From the NCBI RefSeq assembly GCF_001411555.2, contig NC_049909.1, positions 1,054,001 to 1,118,000 of the forward strand: a stretch of 64,000 nucleotides of DNA. The letters run 5' to 3'. Every line of letters starts with the position of its first letter. Position 1 is the stretch's first letter. Below the pieces are notes generated by a model. That model was not told where the DNA came from. It saw only the letters and a program-made list of their open reading frames with translations, and did no database searches. This stretch comes from Juglans regia (Eukaryota > Streptophyta > Magnoliopsida > Fagales > Juglandaceae). A program made the position numbers and the translations under genes. Shown here one piece after another: positions 22,459-34,189 of this stretch.

Positions 22459-23459
22459 CTAAAAGCTATTATTGTAGGCAAACTCAATTAATGGTAAGAG
22501 CTTCTCCCAATCACCATTTTCTTGCAAAACACACGCTCTTAGCATGTCCTCTAGGGTCTGAATTGTCCGTTCAGTTTGCCCATCGGTCTGAGGGTGATAG
22601 GCACTACTAAACTTCAACTTGATGCCTAGAGCGTCTTGAAGGCTTTGCCAAAAGTGAGAAGTAGAATGTGTATCCCTATTAGATACAATTGTTTTTGGTA
22701 CACCATGTAGTCGCGCTATTTTTGAAACAAATAGCTGAGTTAACTTCTCCATGGGGTCGGTATTTTTCATTGCCAAAAAGTGGGCACTTTTTGTTAAGCG
22801 ATCGACCACGACCCAAATAAAGTTGTTTCCCTTCGAAGTTCTTGGTAATCTAATCACAAAATCCATGGATATATCCTCCCATTTCCATTGTGGGATTGGA
22901 AGTGGTTGTAAATCTCCAGCGGGTCTTTGACTGTTCTACAAATCGAGCATCTATTAACATACTCTGCTACATCCTTCTTTAAACCTTCCCACCAAAAGTG
23001 TTGGTTCAAATCTTGATACATCTTTGTGCTACCTGGGTGAGCCGTGTACAGAGTCTGATGTGCTTCCCTTAATATCTTATCCTTGATCTCCTAAATAACT
23101 GGAATAACCTTTTGGTTTTGGTAGTACAACAACCCATCATCCCTGAGGGTGAAACCTTCTAGTCCCTCCTTCTTTTCTACCTTTTGTCTGATTTTTGCCC
23201 CTTTGGGATCTTCCATCTGGCACTTTTTCATCTCTTCCCATTCCATTGGTACAATCTCTTGTACTGCAGTTAGGGATGCTTTGGTAGAAAGATCATTGAT
23301 TAGCAAACTCCTCATGCTGTGCAGAAGGGACTCTACTTCCAAGGCAAGGCCTGCGGGATCATCCTTTTGCATCTTCCGACTCAACGCATATGATACTATA
23401 TTAGCCTTGCCAAGGTGATACTTGATTTCACACTGATAGTCGCTAATAGTTTTAACCAC
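22459..23459 (-). pseudogene. gypsy integrase with intact HHCC module, second catalytic Asp changed
   Basis: After the RNase H tail (23459-23091) and a stop comes an intact HHCC module around 23065-22940: REAHQTLYTAHPG, then RCSICRT. The core follows (22866-22459): VVVDRLTKSAHFL with the first Asp, then IVSNRDTHSTSHFW, where the second catalytic Asp is Asn. AYHPQTDGQTERTIQTLEDML keeps the Glu. Several stops break the frame. Confidence 0.85.
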
Positions 23460-23485
23460 CTTCTCTGTCTCATATTTAAGTTCTG

Positions 23486-23857
23486 CTAACTAAATAAGTA
23501 CTTGAGGCTCTTGTGATCAGTGTAGATTTTGCATTTTGTGCCAATCAAGTAATGCCACCAAATCTTTAAAGCAAAAACTACGGCGGCTAGTTTCAAGTCA
23601 TGGGTGGGGTAATTCTGCTCATGGTTCTTTAGTTGCCGTGAAGCATAGGCGACAACCCGCTCCTCTTGCATGAGCACACATCCAAGTCCTAACTTGGATG
23701 CGACACTGAAAACCACATAGGGCTTATGGGGTTCTGGTAGGGCTAGTACAGGTGCGGTTGTGAGTCTTTTCTTTAGTTCCATGAAACTCTGCTCACATTT
23801 CTCTGTCCAAATATACTTAGTATTTTTTTTGGTTAGGGCCGTAAGAGGTCCTGACAA
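23486..23857 (-). pseudogene. gypsy RNase H with two substituted catalytic positions
   Basis: Blocks [44 protein letters not shown] and [13 protein letters not shown] are clear. The first catalytic Asp, normally in (Y/C)(S/C)DAS, is Val here (FSVASK). The Glu normally in THDLEL is Lys (THDLKLAAV). The third Asp in YTDHKSL remains. The domain tail continues in another frame at 23459 (YHLGKANIVSYALSRK). Confidence 0.8.
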
Positions 23858-24450
23858 CTTAGAGAATCCTTCACGAATCGTCGATAATAACCAACCAATC
23901 CCAGGAAACTTCGAATTTCATGCACGTTAGCTGGACGCTTCCAATCTACCACGGCTTCAATCTTGCTGGGATCAACTAGTACTGCTTGACTTGAGATTTC
24001 GTGCCCAAAAAATTTCACCTCCTTGAGCCAAAACTCACATTTGCTGAATTTGACATACAACTGGTGTTCATTTAGCCTTTCTAGTGCCGAACGAAGATGC
24101 TGCTTGTGATCTTCTTTACTCTTCGAGTATATCAACATATCATCGATGAATACGATGACAAAGCTATCCATATAGGGTCTAAATACTCTGTTCATCATAT
24201 CCATGAATGCGGTAGGGGCATTGGTTAGACCAAAGGACATTACTAAGAATTCATAGTGACCGTATCTAGTCTGAAACGCCGTTTTATGTATATCCTTCTC
24301 CCTAATCTTGAGCTGATGATAACCAGACCTTAAGTCTATCTTTGAGAACACTGATGCTCCTTGCAATTGATCTAACAGGTCATCGATACGCAATAACGGG
24401 TATTTATTTTTAACTGTTAATTTGTTCAGTTTCCTATAATCAATGCACAT
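23833..24450 (-). pseudogene. gypsy reverse transcriptase with intact FIDD box
   Basis: The 205-residue frame runs [63 protein letters not shown] and [10 protein letters not shown]. Both catalytic aspartates of the F-I-D-D box are present. The region before 24450 (24541-24451) also belongs to RT but holds a stop. This is the best preserved domain of the element. Confidence 0.9.
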
Positions 24451-24540
24451 CCTTAATGATCATTTCTTCTTCTTAACGAACAGAATTGGCGCACCCCAAG
24501 GTGATGAACTAGGTCGAATAAAGCCCTTCTCCAGTAGCTC

Positions 24541-25149
24541 TTATATTTGCTCCTTCAGTTCTAGAGGGGCCATAGGATAAGGGGCTTTATGGACAGGGGT
24601 TATAGCGAGCTCTAACTCTATAGAGAACTCTGTTTCTCTATCAGGGGGTAATCCCTGTAGATCATCGGTGAAAACCTTAGGATACTCCTCAACTATAGGT
24701 ATCCCTTGAATCTCCTTACTACCACCATAATTCTCCACTATGAATGCTAAGTAGGCCATGGCACCATTAACGATGCATTTTCTTGCCTGCAAAGCTGAAA
24801 TTAGGGAGGGAGTAGCCTTTACAGTCCCTCCCGTATGATGGATTTGCCAAGCTATAAGTGAATCAAAGATAATTGTCTTGCTCCGACAGTCTATCCTAGC
24901 ATAGTGTTTGGATAGCCAGTCCATTCTTAGTATAACGTCGAACTCTAGTTGGTTGAAGATGATTAAGTCGGCTTCCATCAATCTCTCCTTCAAGGTTAAA
25001 GGGCAATTTTTCAACATGCGGGTACAAGTGATCATGCTCCCATCAGGAATTGACACTACTATAGCTTGAGGTAACGTCTGAGTTGGCAGGTTACACATGC
25101 GTGCAAACGTTGCGAACACAAAGGACCTCGTAGCGCTAGAGTCTAACAA
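24541..25149 (-). pseudogene. gypsy aspartic protease and RT leader, active-site Gly lost
   Basis: The frame opens with LDSSATRSFV, where functional relatives have D-S/T-G; here Gly is replaced by Ser. It continues with DVILRMDWLSKHYARIDC, the second protease block, and ends with the RT leader KAPYPMAPLELKEQI. A stop at the end separates it from the RT frame. Confidence 0.8.
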
Positions 25150-25257
25150 AGCACAATCTGTATATTTATAAAATGTGATTTTACCTAAGGTGTAATCAAC
25201 TACTAAGTACTAAGCAATATTATACAACTATTTTTTTTAAAAAAAAAAAAAGGGTAT

Positions 25258-26151
25258 TTAAAGGAAAATACCAGTAATGACTTCTGTCTCTTCCTCCTTG
25301 GGTATCTCCTCGTTGATTTCTCTAAGGGTGATGGCATACACACGAGCTTGAACAAGTGGCCTCTGATTGGGCCGATTGTTAGGAGCATTATTTCCACCTT
25401 GTGCATTTTGAGGGCACTCCCGAATCATATGTCCTGATTGACCACATAAAAAACATACTCCTAAACCCATTCGACATTTTCCACCATGATTCTTTCCACA
25501 CATTTTGCAGGTAGCAGGTGGAGCTGTCATAATTCCTTTGCCCTTGTTGGCTCTTTGAATAATTCTTCTTTTGGCATTATTCCCTCTGACGGGGAAGGAA
25601 GAAGCCATTTTTCGATCCAGGTTAATCTGGGCTGCCACACTTCATTGCACTACTTCAATTATTGCAACCATGTTAACCAACTCCTAGAAATTGTTGATGT
25701 GAAACCCAACTACGTAACTGCGAATCCTGGGTTGCAGTCCTCCTTGGAATTTATGAGCCTGTATCCTTTCAGTGGTGATCAAATGTAGAGCAAACATTTC
25801 CAGCTCCATAAACTTCGTAGCTTATTGCTCAACAGTGAGAATGCCTTGTACTAATGTGGCAAATTCTTGGGCCTTCTAAGTCTTCATTGACTCAGGGAAG
25901 AATTAATTGTCAAATTTCTCCTTGAACCTATCCCAGGTCAAAATGGTGATAGTTCCCAATTCTCTAATCAGAAGCTGCCTCTTGGTGTCCCACCAGATTC
26001 TGGCTTCACCTTGAAATACGTGCCCCGCATATTGTACCTTATGTTCCTCAGTACAGCCGCTGATGTCGAAAGTCCTGTTGAGATCCAATAGCCATTTATT
26101 GGCTTTCATGGGTCCCTCACTTCCCATGAAATTGGGGTATCTATAAATCAT
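25258..26151 (-). pseudogene. gypsy gag with intact CCHC zinc knuckle
   Basis: The first part (26151-25903) matches the retrotransposon gag domain: WLLDLNRTFDISGCTEEHKV, ARIWWDTKRQ, WDRFKEKF. The frame is interrupted around 25900-25640. The second part (25638-25258) contains one complete zinc knuckle, C-F-L-C-G-Q-S-G-H-M-I-R-E-C. Gag would form the particle and bind element RNA. It is separated from protease by an A/T run at 25231-25250. Confidence 0.8.
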
Positions 26152-26500
26152 GAACTTCTCGTAGGAACACCCTCGATTCTCAATCTGTGGATTTGGTTAG
26201 TTCTACCTCAGGGTTACTTCATGCTGTTGTTTCATAGTCTCCGTCATCTGGGGAATTGCGTCTGCCAAATCATGTCCTTCATTGAAACAATCATCCTATT
26301 CTCTGCGGGTGTTAGAACCTTCAGCATTCCTTTCTTGCCTTCCACGTGTCATCTTGGCTTAATCCTTTCAACTCCTGTGATGCATGGGTATCAGATAGAG
26401 CTCCAACTTCAGGATTCAAGCCTATGCAAAACTAATGATTCAAACCTATATTCTGGCATAGAAGTTCTAAGGACATGTGAGTTTACCCAGAGACATAATT

Positions 26501-26512
26501 GCTCTGATACCA
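26501..26512 (-). other. Primer-binding site, initiator Met tRNA type
   Basis: The minus strand reads TGGTATCAGAGC, the typical complement to the 3' end of initiator methionine tRNA. It starts three bases (GAG) after the LTR end at 26516. This fixes the direction of the element and shows that the LTR at 26516-30346 lies on its 5' side. Confidence 0.92.
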
Positions 26513-26515
26513 CTC

Positions 26516-29500
26516 TGTGACAACCCAACCTCCGCTTGGGATGGAACAGAGACTTAGAGCGTCGAGACATGAAACACAAGGTTACATTCCCCCGTACGTG
26601 ATATTTAATATGCAATGCATTCTAGTATGTAACTAACAGTATGCAATAACCGTAGCGGATAGAAGTGCAAAAATAGAACTTATGCCAGAATAACTAAAAC
26701 ATCGCAATGCATTACTGATCATCATAAGTTCAAAACCAAATTGTAGCATAACTTAATACAACTAAATATTAAAGTCTTTAAGTTAAATTAATCGCTTCAT
26801 GTGTTCTAGAGCATGAAGGACTAGGGCTATAAACATGATAATGAAATCTAGTCTCCTCTTGAGGTCAGGCTCCTCCTTAATCAGTCGGATCCAGTGCTCC
26901 ATCTAATCCGTCCTCCTCGTATCCTGACTCAACTTCTATCATTCCAAGTGGAATGATAGTGAGTCCACAAGGGGTGAGATTTATATAAAATCTCAATAAG
27001 TTAACAACCAACTTGCACAAAGATAAATTATGCATGAAGAATGATAAATATGAAATGCAGAAAAATGTGCGTTTGTCTCCCATCCAGATTCTTTAAGATT
27101 TTCAGAAAAACAGAGACACACATTTTTGTTCAGAGAACATTTTTACTTTAATCGTCAAAAGATAATATTTTCAACATAACATTTCATTATTTTGAACAAT
27201 TCATAAATCAATCATAACGTGTGGTATCGTCACAATTCTCCATGTGCACTGTGAGTACCTGTCTGTGACCGTAGTACAACTCACGTTGAAACTACATTGT
27301 CTGCAAACTCGTTCTCAATGCATTGGTAATATAACATAACATCATAACGTGTATACCTACTAGCATTAGGTGTCATAATATATTAACTTCGCTCCGGCAT
27401 TTTTTAAATAGAACCCATTCGAAACCCGTTGAGTGTTCTTTGTCAACCTAGGGGTTACCACTCCATTCTTAAACACTCCAAAGTGGACAAATGAGTTCCA
27501 CTAGGATAATTTCCCATCCTAGCTTTTGGGATCATGACAAAAATTATTTTCATGCTAAGTTAAAAATGTGTTCCATGACATATGCATATATAGCAAGCTT
27601 TCTATGTGAAATGACATTTGTAGATGCAATATGTTAAAATGGTAAAAATATCACATGACATGTAAATATACATTCAATGTATCATATAACATGATATTTT
27701 ATGCTCAATGTGATATTTGAAACATGAATGAATCACTTATCAATAAATCATAAATAATCTGTCAAGGTGTAAGTTAGAGGCCAACTTACAAACTTCCGGA
27801 GTAATTGAAACAAAATGTCATAGCAGCTGAAATCAAGTGCGTACTAGGTTAGGATTAACACTTCTATGGATGAGGTTCAAAATTAAAGGTTTCAAAAATG
27901 AATATTTACAAAAATACCCATAGACTCTAAAAAATTGTCGTTAAGGCCCTAAATTCTCACTAATTGCAAACAGACTCCAAATTTAATCAAAATTTATCGA
28001 CTTGATATTCTTGGTATTCTAAAACCATATATGCTCTTTGATTTTCAAAAATCAAAGTGGAACTTTTCCAAATAGTCCCAACCAGTGCCATGCACTCTAG
28101 TTAATGCCTAAGTGTGTTTTCAACTATTGGTCCCTATAAATGCATGCATATGAGATTTTCTTTAATCACAAATGATCACTAACATCTTTAAGACATAATG
28201 ACGGCTAATTCTTGGATAATAGAGTTCATCCCAACACTTAATCATAGCTATGATATCCTTAATCTCTGCTTCATTCAAAACCGATTCATACTTGATGATC
28301 AAAATAAGATAGATTCAAAACCTACCATGGCATGCTTCTAACCACAATTTAACCCTTCCATAATCATGTTAAGACAATGATAAATCATATTAAAGCATGC
28401 TTAAGACATGCCATAACTAAATTCCCGCTCAAAAGCATTTAATTATTCAAACCATCTCTTAATTGACCCGATTTTGAACTAAGTATGATAACCTTCCCAA
28501 AACTCAACCAAATTTCATACCAACACGTGGAAAAAAAGTTTGACATGATAACTAAGATAAAAATCAAGAAAAATTACAAATTACGTGGCCTTCCAAGCAC
28601 TCCAAATAGCTTGACACAAGAACACTGAAGAACTCACCAAGAACTCACTCGGTTTCACTCTTTTGATCTCGAAGAGGGAGAAGTGCTTTTCAAGGCTCAA
28701 GAGGAAGCTTGAAGTTGAGGTGTGGAGAAACTGAGGGAGTGAAGGGGGGGGGGGGGGCTTTTATAGGTAGCCAAAGGGAGGGGACGTTGGCTTTGGTCCA
28801 AGGGGATTGGTGGAAAATGGTGTATGATTCTGATTTTTCCAGATTTGCACTTCATCACTTGTGTCATCTTTTGCAGGTCAAAACAGTGCCTTAAAGCACT
28901 ATGATTTCTCTTCTATAGTTGTTACATTACTCCTATGGGGGCTGGTCAAGTCGTGGTATAAAAGAAATAGAAGAAAAATCAAACAAAACCATTCATGGGG
29001 CTGACGAGTTCAAAGTGAGTTTCTTTAGACAGTTTTGCTCATTGTCTTGACTTATCCTTTTGAATCATCATCATGGCTGATTTGTGCAGGAGCAAGGTCA
29101 CGTCTTGAAGACTTTTTCTGGTGGTAGAAGGTGAAGAGTTGGCTACCAAGTGATAATGAAGGTGCAGCCCGAAATAAGGGGATGCAATGGAGGTGTTTGC
29201 TGAAATTTTCAGATTGTTTTCATTAATTTGTGTCCTATTGAGCAGGGGAATAGTGGCCTGAAACCACCATGATTTTTTCCCTACTATGGCTACAATGGTT
29301 CTACAGTGGTGGCAGGGTCGTGGGGCGTGGTGTAGTTGACAAAAAGTTATAAAATCCTCCCTTGCTAACCGGCAGGTTCAAATGGTTCTACTTGGCAGAT
29401 TTTTTGTTGAGTTTCAGTTTTGGATAGTTTTGGGTGAAAGAATCTGAATTAAAATTCTCATGATGGTCATGGGGCCCCTTGGGGATTAGGTGGTGAAGGA

Positions 29501-30346
29501 GGTGGCATGGGTGGTGCTTCAGACCATGGCAGATGGTTCGTTAAATTTCGACCCAATCGGTTCCTAGAGAAACTAGACCAAGATGCACCCGGTTTGGTTT
29601 ATTGAGTTGGTTTGTGTAACTATTTTCGTCCAAAGCTCAAACTAGGTTTGAAAGGGTCCATTGAGGTTTTTAAGGACCATATTACCCTTGAGGAAAATCA
29701 ACAAAAATGTTGGGCCCATGGGTAAAACAGTCCAAGCATTACAAAGGATAATATACAAAACCGATTGATGCAAGGTTTGGGCTTGATATGTCATTTTTCT
29801 TAATGACATGTGGGGTGGTTTAACTAGGGTATTAACAGGGCCTAATCATGGTTTAATAGAGTATTAATTCAAGAAATTTTGAATTAAAAGGTTTAAGAAA
29901 AGATTAAGCACAATCAAGCTTGAAATCATGACTTACAATTCATTAACCTCAAGTATGGTGGTTAATGATCTTAGTCAATTTTCAAAACTTCATTTGGGTA
30001 CTTAGAGTATGACTTGGGTTAAAGGAAACCAATGGTATGATGTATTTGACTTTCAAGTTGAATAGTGAAATAAACCCAAATATGACTTTAGGCCTTGTGG
30101 CTTAAAAGGGCCAAGTGTGTGGGTTCATGGCCTAAGGGATATTGGCCCATGGATGCTCTAAGGTCCTAAAACCCTCACTAAATTCACTAATGGGCTTACT
30201 TTTCTAATCATTAGCTTAACGGTACTAAGTGTCAAGATTAAGGCTAACCTCATCATCAACCCTAATGCATGTAATAAGCCAAAATTATAAGTCTAATCTA
30301 GAATGCTTAAGGGTTGATCTAATAGTTAATTAAGTGGGGTGTTACA
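26516..30346 (-). mobile_element. Family A LTR with element sequence on both sides
   Basis: On the minus strand it runs from TGTAACACCCC (30346) to GGGTTGTCACA (26516), about 3.83 kb with TG...CA ends. A TATA box is at about 28768-28759. Directly downstream is the primer-binding site of the 21182-26515 internal region. Directly upstream (30347-30900) is the 3' tail of another internal region with a purine-rich AAGGGAAGACGA next to the LTR. It is therefore a middle LTR of a tandem. A run of about 14 G on the + strand (28746-28758) lies near the promoter. Confidence 0.8.
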
Positions 30347-30900
30347 TCGTCTTCCCTTAAAACAAGATTTCATCTTCGAAACGAGGTCAAAACAAAACAT
30401 ACAATATGCAAAAGTTGAGTGTGACTCACTAACCGTGCTATTGCTCAGGGCTCGATGGTGGCCTCTCGTCGCCATCCTCTAATGTCTCATCTTAGCTATT
30501 ATAAAAGTACTCACCCACATCTGAATCGTAAAATGTGTTAACTCTCTCCTCGTGGCATCTCCACTGCCTATACTCCTCTTCCTCAAGCTAGGGGTCTCCC
30601 TCCTCACTGAAACGAACGCGACTCAGAGAAGAGTCAGAAGTATCAGATGTGTAGAGAGGAGTGGGGTTAGCAATGAGCGGCTCCTGCTAGAAATGACGCT
30701 GCTCTGTTCCCTGGTTCGACTTAGGCTGATCTGGTGCAATTGAGAAAGTCGATCTCATAAAGCATCTAAGCCATCTGGCCCTAGTCTCTCCCACCGAGCG
30801 GATGGGATCATAAGGTTGACGTTCCTCATGTGGCTGGGCTCTCTTCAAATGAATATGACCTCTCCCATCATGGTTGAGGATGTGAGTCCTATGGTACTCC
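30347..30900 (-). mobile_element. 3' end of a second gypsy internal region with polypurine tract
   Basis: The sequence closely matches 21182-21612 (same order, same CTCGTGGCATCTCCACTGCC block). It then continues past the point where that copy is cut, through GATGAAATCTTG to AAGGGAAGACGA, the likely polypurine tract, next to the LTR start. It is truncated at 30900, where simple repeats begin. It supplies the 3' terminal portion missing from the first copy. Confidence 0.75.
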
Positions 30901-30907
30901 AAACTTG

Positions 30908-30909
30908 AG

Positions 30910-30953
<44 letters not shown>
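30908..30953. repeat. (GATA)n-(GA)n compound microsatellite
   Basis: Six or so GATA units are followed by about 12 GA units at the exact end of the truncated gypsy fragment. A similar TA/GA compound tract lies at 31219-31290. Confidence 0.95.
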
Positions 30954-30954
30954 T

Positions 30955-31375
30955 TAGACAAAGAGAGAGTCAAAGGAGAGGGAGAGAGAAGTACCCTTAC
31001 CTTTGAAGGTGTCGTTGTACGGTGGCTACACAGCAGGAGGCACAACTTGAAGGGGAGAGTAGGTTCGACAATCCAACTAATCATCCTAGAAAAGAAAATC
31101 ATAGAGTGATGGAATGACTTTTGTGGGGTTACCTGGCAGCTCATGAGGGTTAGTTGTGAATGGAGGTGGCGGCGGCAGTAGTAGATCTTGGAGTGATTTT
31201 GCCCAAATCTGAGACTTATATATATATAGAGAGAGAGATAGACAGAGAGAGTTGAAGGAGAGGGAGAGAGAGAGAGAGAGATAGAGAGAAGTACCTTTAC
31301 ATTCGAAGGCGCCATTGTACGGTGGCCACACCGTAGGAGGTGTGACTCGAAAGGGAGAGGAGGTTTGACTAGGCC
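30955..31375. repeat. Two diverged copies of a ~130-bp segment about 282 bp apart
   Basis: GAGGGAGAGAG...GAAGTACC, GTACGGTGGC and GGGAGAG..AGGTT occur at about 30976-31068 and again at 31258-31368, in the same order, with (GA)n tracts at each start. Translation frames here are low-complexity (Leu/Ser-rich) and not convincing. Origin unknown. Confidence 0.7.
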
Positions 31376-31530
31376 AAGTGATGACGCCAAGGCTTTTGAG
31401 AGATAGAGAGAGAGAGTGGGAGAGAGATTCAGGATTGGGTATGGTGTTTATCTCACATCGACAGTGCCGTTGTTCTGACGCTAGGAGTGGAGGAGTTCAT
31501 TCGGCCTGCCAAGTGTCATTGACTTCACCA

Positions 31531-31665
31531 TTCGAAAATGTTGGGAAAGGTTTGCAAGCCCTTCGACAATGCTGGGAGAGGTTCGTTTGCCCTTTGACGA
31601 TGCCGGGAGAGGGTTGTTCGCCCTTTGACAACGTCGGGAGGTTCATTCTCTACTTGCGACAATGA
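31531..31665. repeat. 31-bp minisatellite, about 4.5 copies
   Basis: Units built on TTCGACAATGCTGGGAGAGG begin at 31531, 31562, 31593, 31624 and about 31653. The spacing is 31 bp, so it is not codon-periodic. Copies diverge at several positions. Not related by eye to the 30-bp unit of the family B LTR. Confidence 0.85.
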
Positions 31666-31940
31666 GAAGTTCGTTTGACTGAGATTGAGAGGAGAGCCCA
31701 GCGAAATTGAGAGCAACCCGCGGAGTAAGATTTGAATTTCAAAATGAAAATGGATTTTGTGTAGAGGTACAACATTTTGACATCACATCACACCGTAGAC
31801 TATAGAGAGAAGCATTTATCAGAAGCATCCAGCAACAAAGAAGAAAAGAAAAAAAAATAAAGACACATCAGACATGTAGTAAAGCAGCAATATATAATGG
31901 TAAACGTATCATTATCCATTTAACAAATATAATGCAATTT

Positions 31941-32108
31941 AGGCCTCATTTGGATACAATAACGGTTTCATCTCATCTCATCATTATAATTTTTTCAAAT
32001 TTTCACACAAAATATAATAAAAAATTCAATTTTTTTCAAATTCCAAAACAAGTCAACTTTTAACTTTCATATAAAACTATCTCATCTTATCTCATTATCT
32101 AAACAGAG
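31941..32108. mobile_element. MITE of the GAGATGAGATG family (copy 1)
   Basis: The left end CTCATTTGGATACAATAAC and the right end CATCTTATCTCATTATCTAA form imperfect inverted repeats around an AT-rich core. There is no coding capacity. Six further members occur in this window. The superfamily and target-site duplication are not resolved. Confidence 0.65.
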
Positions 32109-32239
32109 CTGAATTTCGCACCCGCGTATTTTATTTTTTATTTTTACATTATCGTTAAGTGCCCCGGCCTACCATTGGCGGACTATGCTTCGTTAAAAAG
32201 GAACAATGAAATTTTTAAAATCATGTCTTGGGAGTGGGG

Positions 32240-32760
32240 GTGCTTAGGGGTGTAATCGGTCCAGTTTGGTTTTGGATAAAAATTAGGACCGAACCGGTAT
32301 GTATCGATTTTGTATTTTTGAAAACCGATTACGCACAGGTTAACCTCCTAAACCAGTACCTCCGGTTTTACCGGTTTGGGTCCAATTCAATCCAGTTTTC
32401 TTGTTTTAATAAAATGCAAATTTGTTAGGACATAAATGTTATTAATATATATATATATATATATATTATGTTTAAAACATATGATCAAATAAATTTTCAT
32501 GTTTAAGATTAAAATTTTATGTTATAAATTATAATAACATTATTTTATATATAATTATAATTTATATTATTATATATAATATTAAAAAATTAATTTAAAA
32601 TATATAAAATAGTGAACCGGTCTGGTCCGATCCTAAAAAGCAAAGAACCGAAACCGAATCGGTACCGGCCGATTTTAGAATTAAGAGAACCAATCCCAAA
32701 CCAGACCAATCCAAAATCGGACCAGTTCCACTGATTCGGACTGGTCCAATTTGATTTCTA
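32240..32760. mobile_element. Fold-back element rich in ACCGGTT/CCAGTTTGG blocks
   Basis: The left arm (32250-32400) has ATCGGTCCAGTTTGGTTTTG, GACCGAACCGG and TTTTACCGG. The right arm (32612-32755) carries the complementary CCAAAATCGGACCAGTTCC and related blocks. The middle is very AT-rich. Long inverted arms without ORFs are characteristic of fold-back elements. Ends and duplication could not be fixed. Confidence 0.55.
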
Positions 32761-32798
32761 GGTTAAATTTTACATCGGGTGACAGGGCTGATACCTGC

Positions 32799-32840
32799 AT
32801 GGTGCGGGGCGGGGTGCAGGTACCCCCTGCCCCGCACCAT
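32799..32840. repeat. Perfect-looking 42-bp GC-rich palindrome
   Basis: ATGGTGCGGGGC at 32799-32810 pairs with GCCCCGCACCAT at 32829-32840, around a short GGTACC-containing centre. It would form a stable hairpin. It sits just downstream of the fold-back element and is much richer in GC than its flanks. Confidence 0.85.
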
Positions 32841-33344
32841 TCGGGGGAGAAAACCCAATCTGCCCTGCCCCCACCTAGGTCAACACATTGGATCAAAAAA
32901 AAGATTTTTTTTGTCCAAAAATATTTTTTTAAACCAAAATTATAATATAATTTAAATTATAAACTTAAGTTTATAAATATTAAAATAAAATATAAATTCA
33001 TTAGAGTTAAATTTTGAATTTTTTAGACCAAAACAATCCATAAGTTTTAAATAAATTATATATATATTTATATACAATATATTTATATATTTAAATATAA
33101 AAAATAATTATATATGTAGAGCAAAACGAGGAACAGAATAGCAGGATACGAAGTCCTGTTGCCTACTCCTACCGAGTGTTAGTGCTACTTTTCTTTTCAT
33201 GGCAGACTAATGAGCTCCTGCCTCTGAAAAAGGAAGAGCCAACAAGTTACTGTAGAAGATACTGAATGCATGTGGAGGCGTCTGAATCGTACTTTGAAGG
33301 AACGGAGTTCTCAGTTAAAAAAGGCAAAGCAAAAACGAAGCTGG

Positions 33345-33850
33345 CGTTATAACTTTTCGGATTGTTTGAAAATAAATTTAATTTAAAATTTTTTACTTTA
33401 TCTCATTTTATTTTTCTTAAATATAATTTAAATATAAAATTTTTAAATTAATCATTATAATTTTTTTAAATTAATTATTATAATTTTTTAAATTTTTAAA
33501 TAAAAAATTTAATTTTTTTAAAAAAATTCTATTTACAGTCCTCATATGCAAGTCCTTCATTAAATAAAAAAAAGTATCATTTTGATAAAAATATGATTAT
33601 AATTTTGAAAACATTTAAAGATAAAATTAATTAGACTTGTAATATAATTTTTATTTAAAAATTATACGTAATATTACTCAATTTTTTAAATTTTTAAATG
33701 AAAATAATATTATAAAATAATATTTTAATAATATTTTAAATTTATAATATTTTTATTTAATTTATATTTATAAAAAAACTCAAAACATATTTAACTTAAA
33801 CTATCTCACCATTTACGATTATCTCATTATTTGTATAAAATTATCATTTT
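33345..33850. mobile_element. MITE-like AT-rich element (copy 2, diverged)
   Basis: It starts near GGATTGTTTGAAAATAAATT with TTTATCTCATTTTA and ends with CTATCTCACCATTTACG and ATCTCATTATTTGTA. The core is extremely AT-rich. End motifs match the family loosely. It may be two overlapping members. Confidence 0.4.
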
Positions 33851-34189
33851 ATCTTACTGTACAAATTAGCCACCGCAAGGGTTCCAGTTAGTTCCAGCGT
33901 CCACGCCCGTACGAACACATTGACCTGGAACAGATCGAGGTGACTGAACTATGACATGACCTTTTACGGTCGCAGAGGTTCTCTTGACATTTTATTTTGA
34001 GGACCGATACGTTTACAATTATTCATAATTTATAGTAACTTTAAATATAATAATATTATTTATTAAATTAAAAATTAAAAATAAAATTAAATAACATTTT
34101 AATTAAATTTAAAATTTAAAATTAAATTAAAATTAAAATGAAATTATACAAAGTTGTATATTTAGTAGTAACTCTCTTTTATTTTTATT

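Larger units (their letters stand above)
21182..26515 (-). mobile_element. Decayed Ty3/gypsy internal region: PBS, gag, PR, RT, RH, IN
   Basis: On the minus strand: primer-binding site (26512-26501), gag (26151-25258), protease (25149 onward), RT (24450-23833), RNase H (23857-23486), integrase (23080-22459), then a C-terminal tail. The domain order RT-RH-IN is gypsy, and the motifs fit Tekay/Del-like chromoviruses (inference). Each frame carries stops or frameshifts, and key catalytic residues are changed in PR, RH and IN. The 3' end is cut off at about 21182, before the polypurine tract, so its downstream LTR is missing. Confidence 0.88.

Noticed and set aside
30845..31390. 181-aa minus-strand frame
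   Set aside because: Dominated by (GA)n microsatellite translation (Ser/Leu runs); no domain.
32799..32840. Palindrome as a microRNA precursor
   Set aside because: The stem is too short and GC-extreme for a plant precursor, and there is no sign of transcription.
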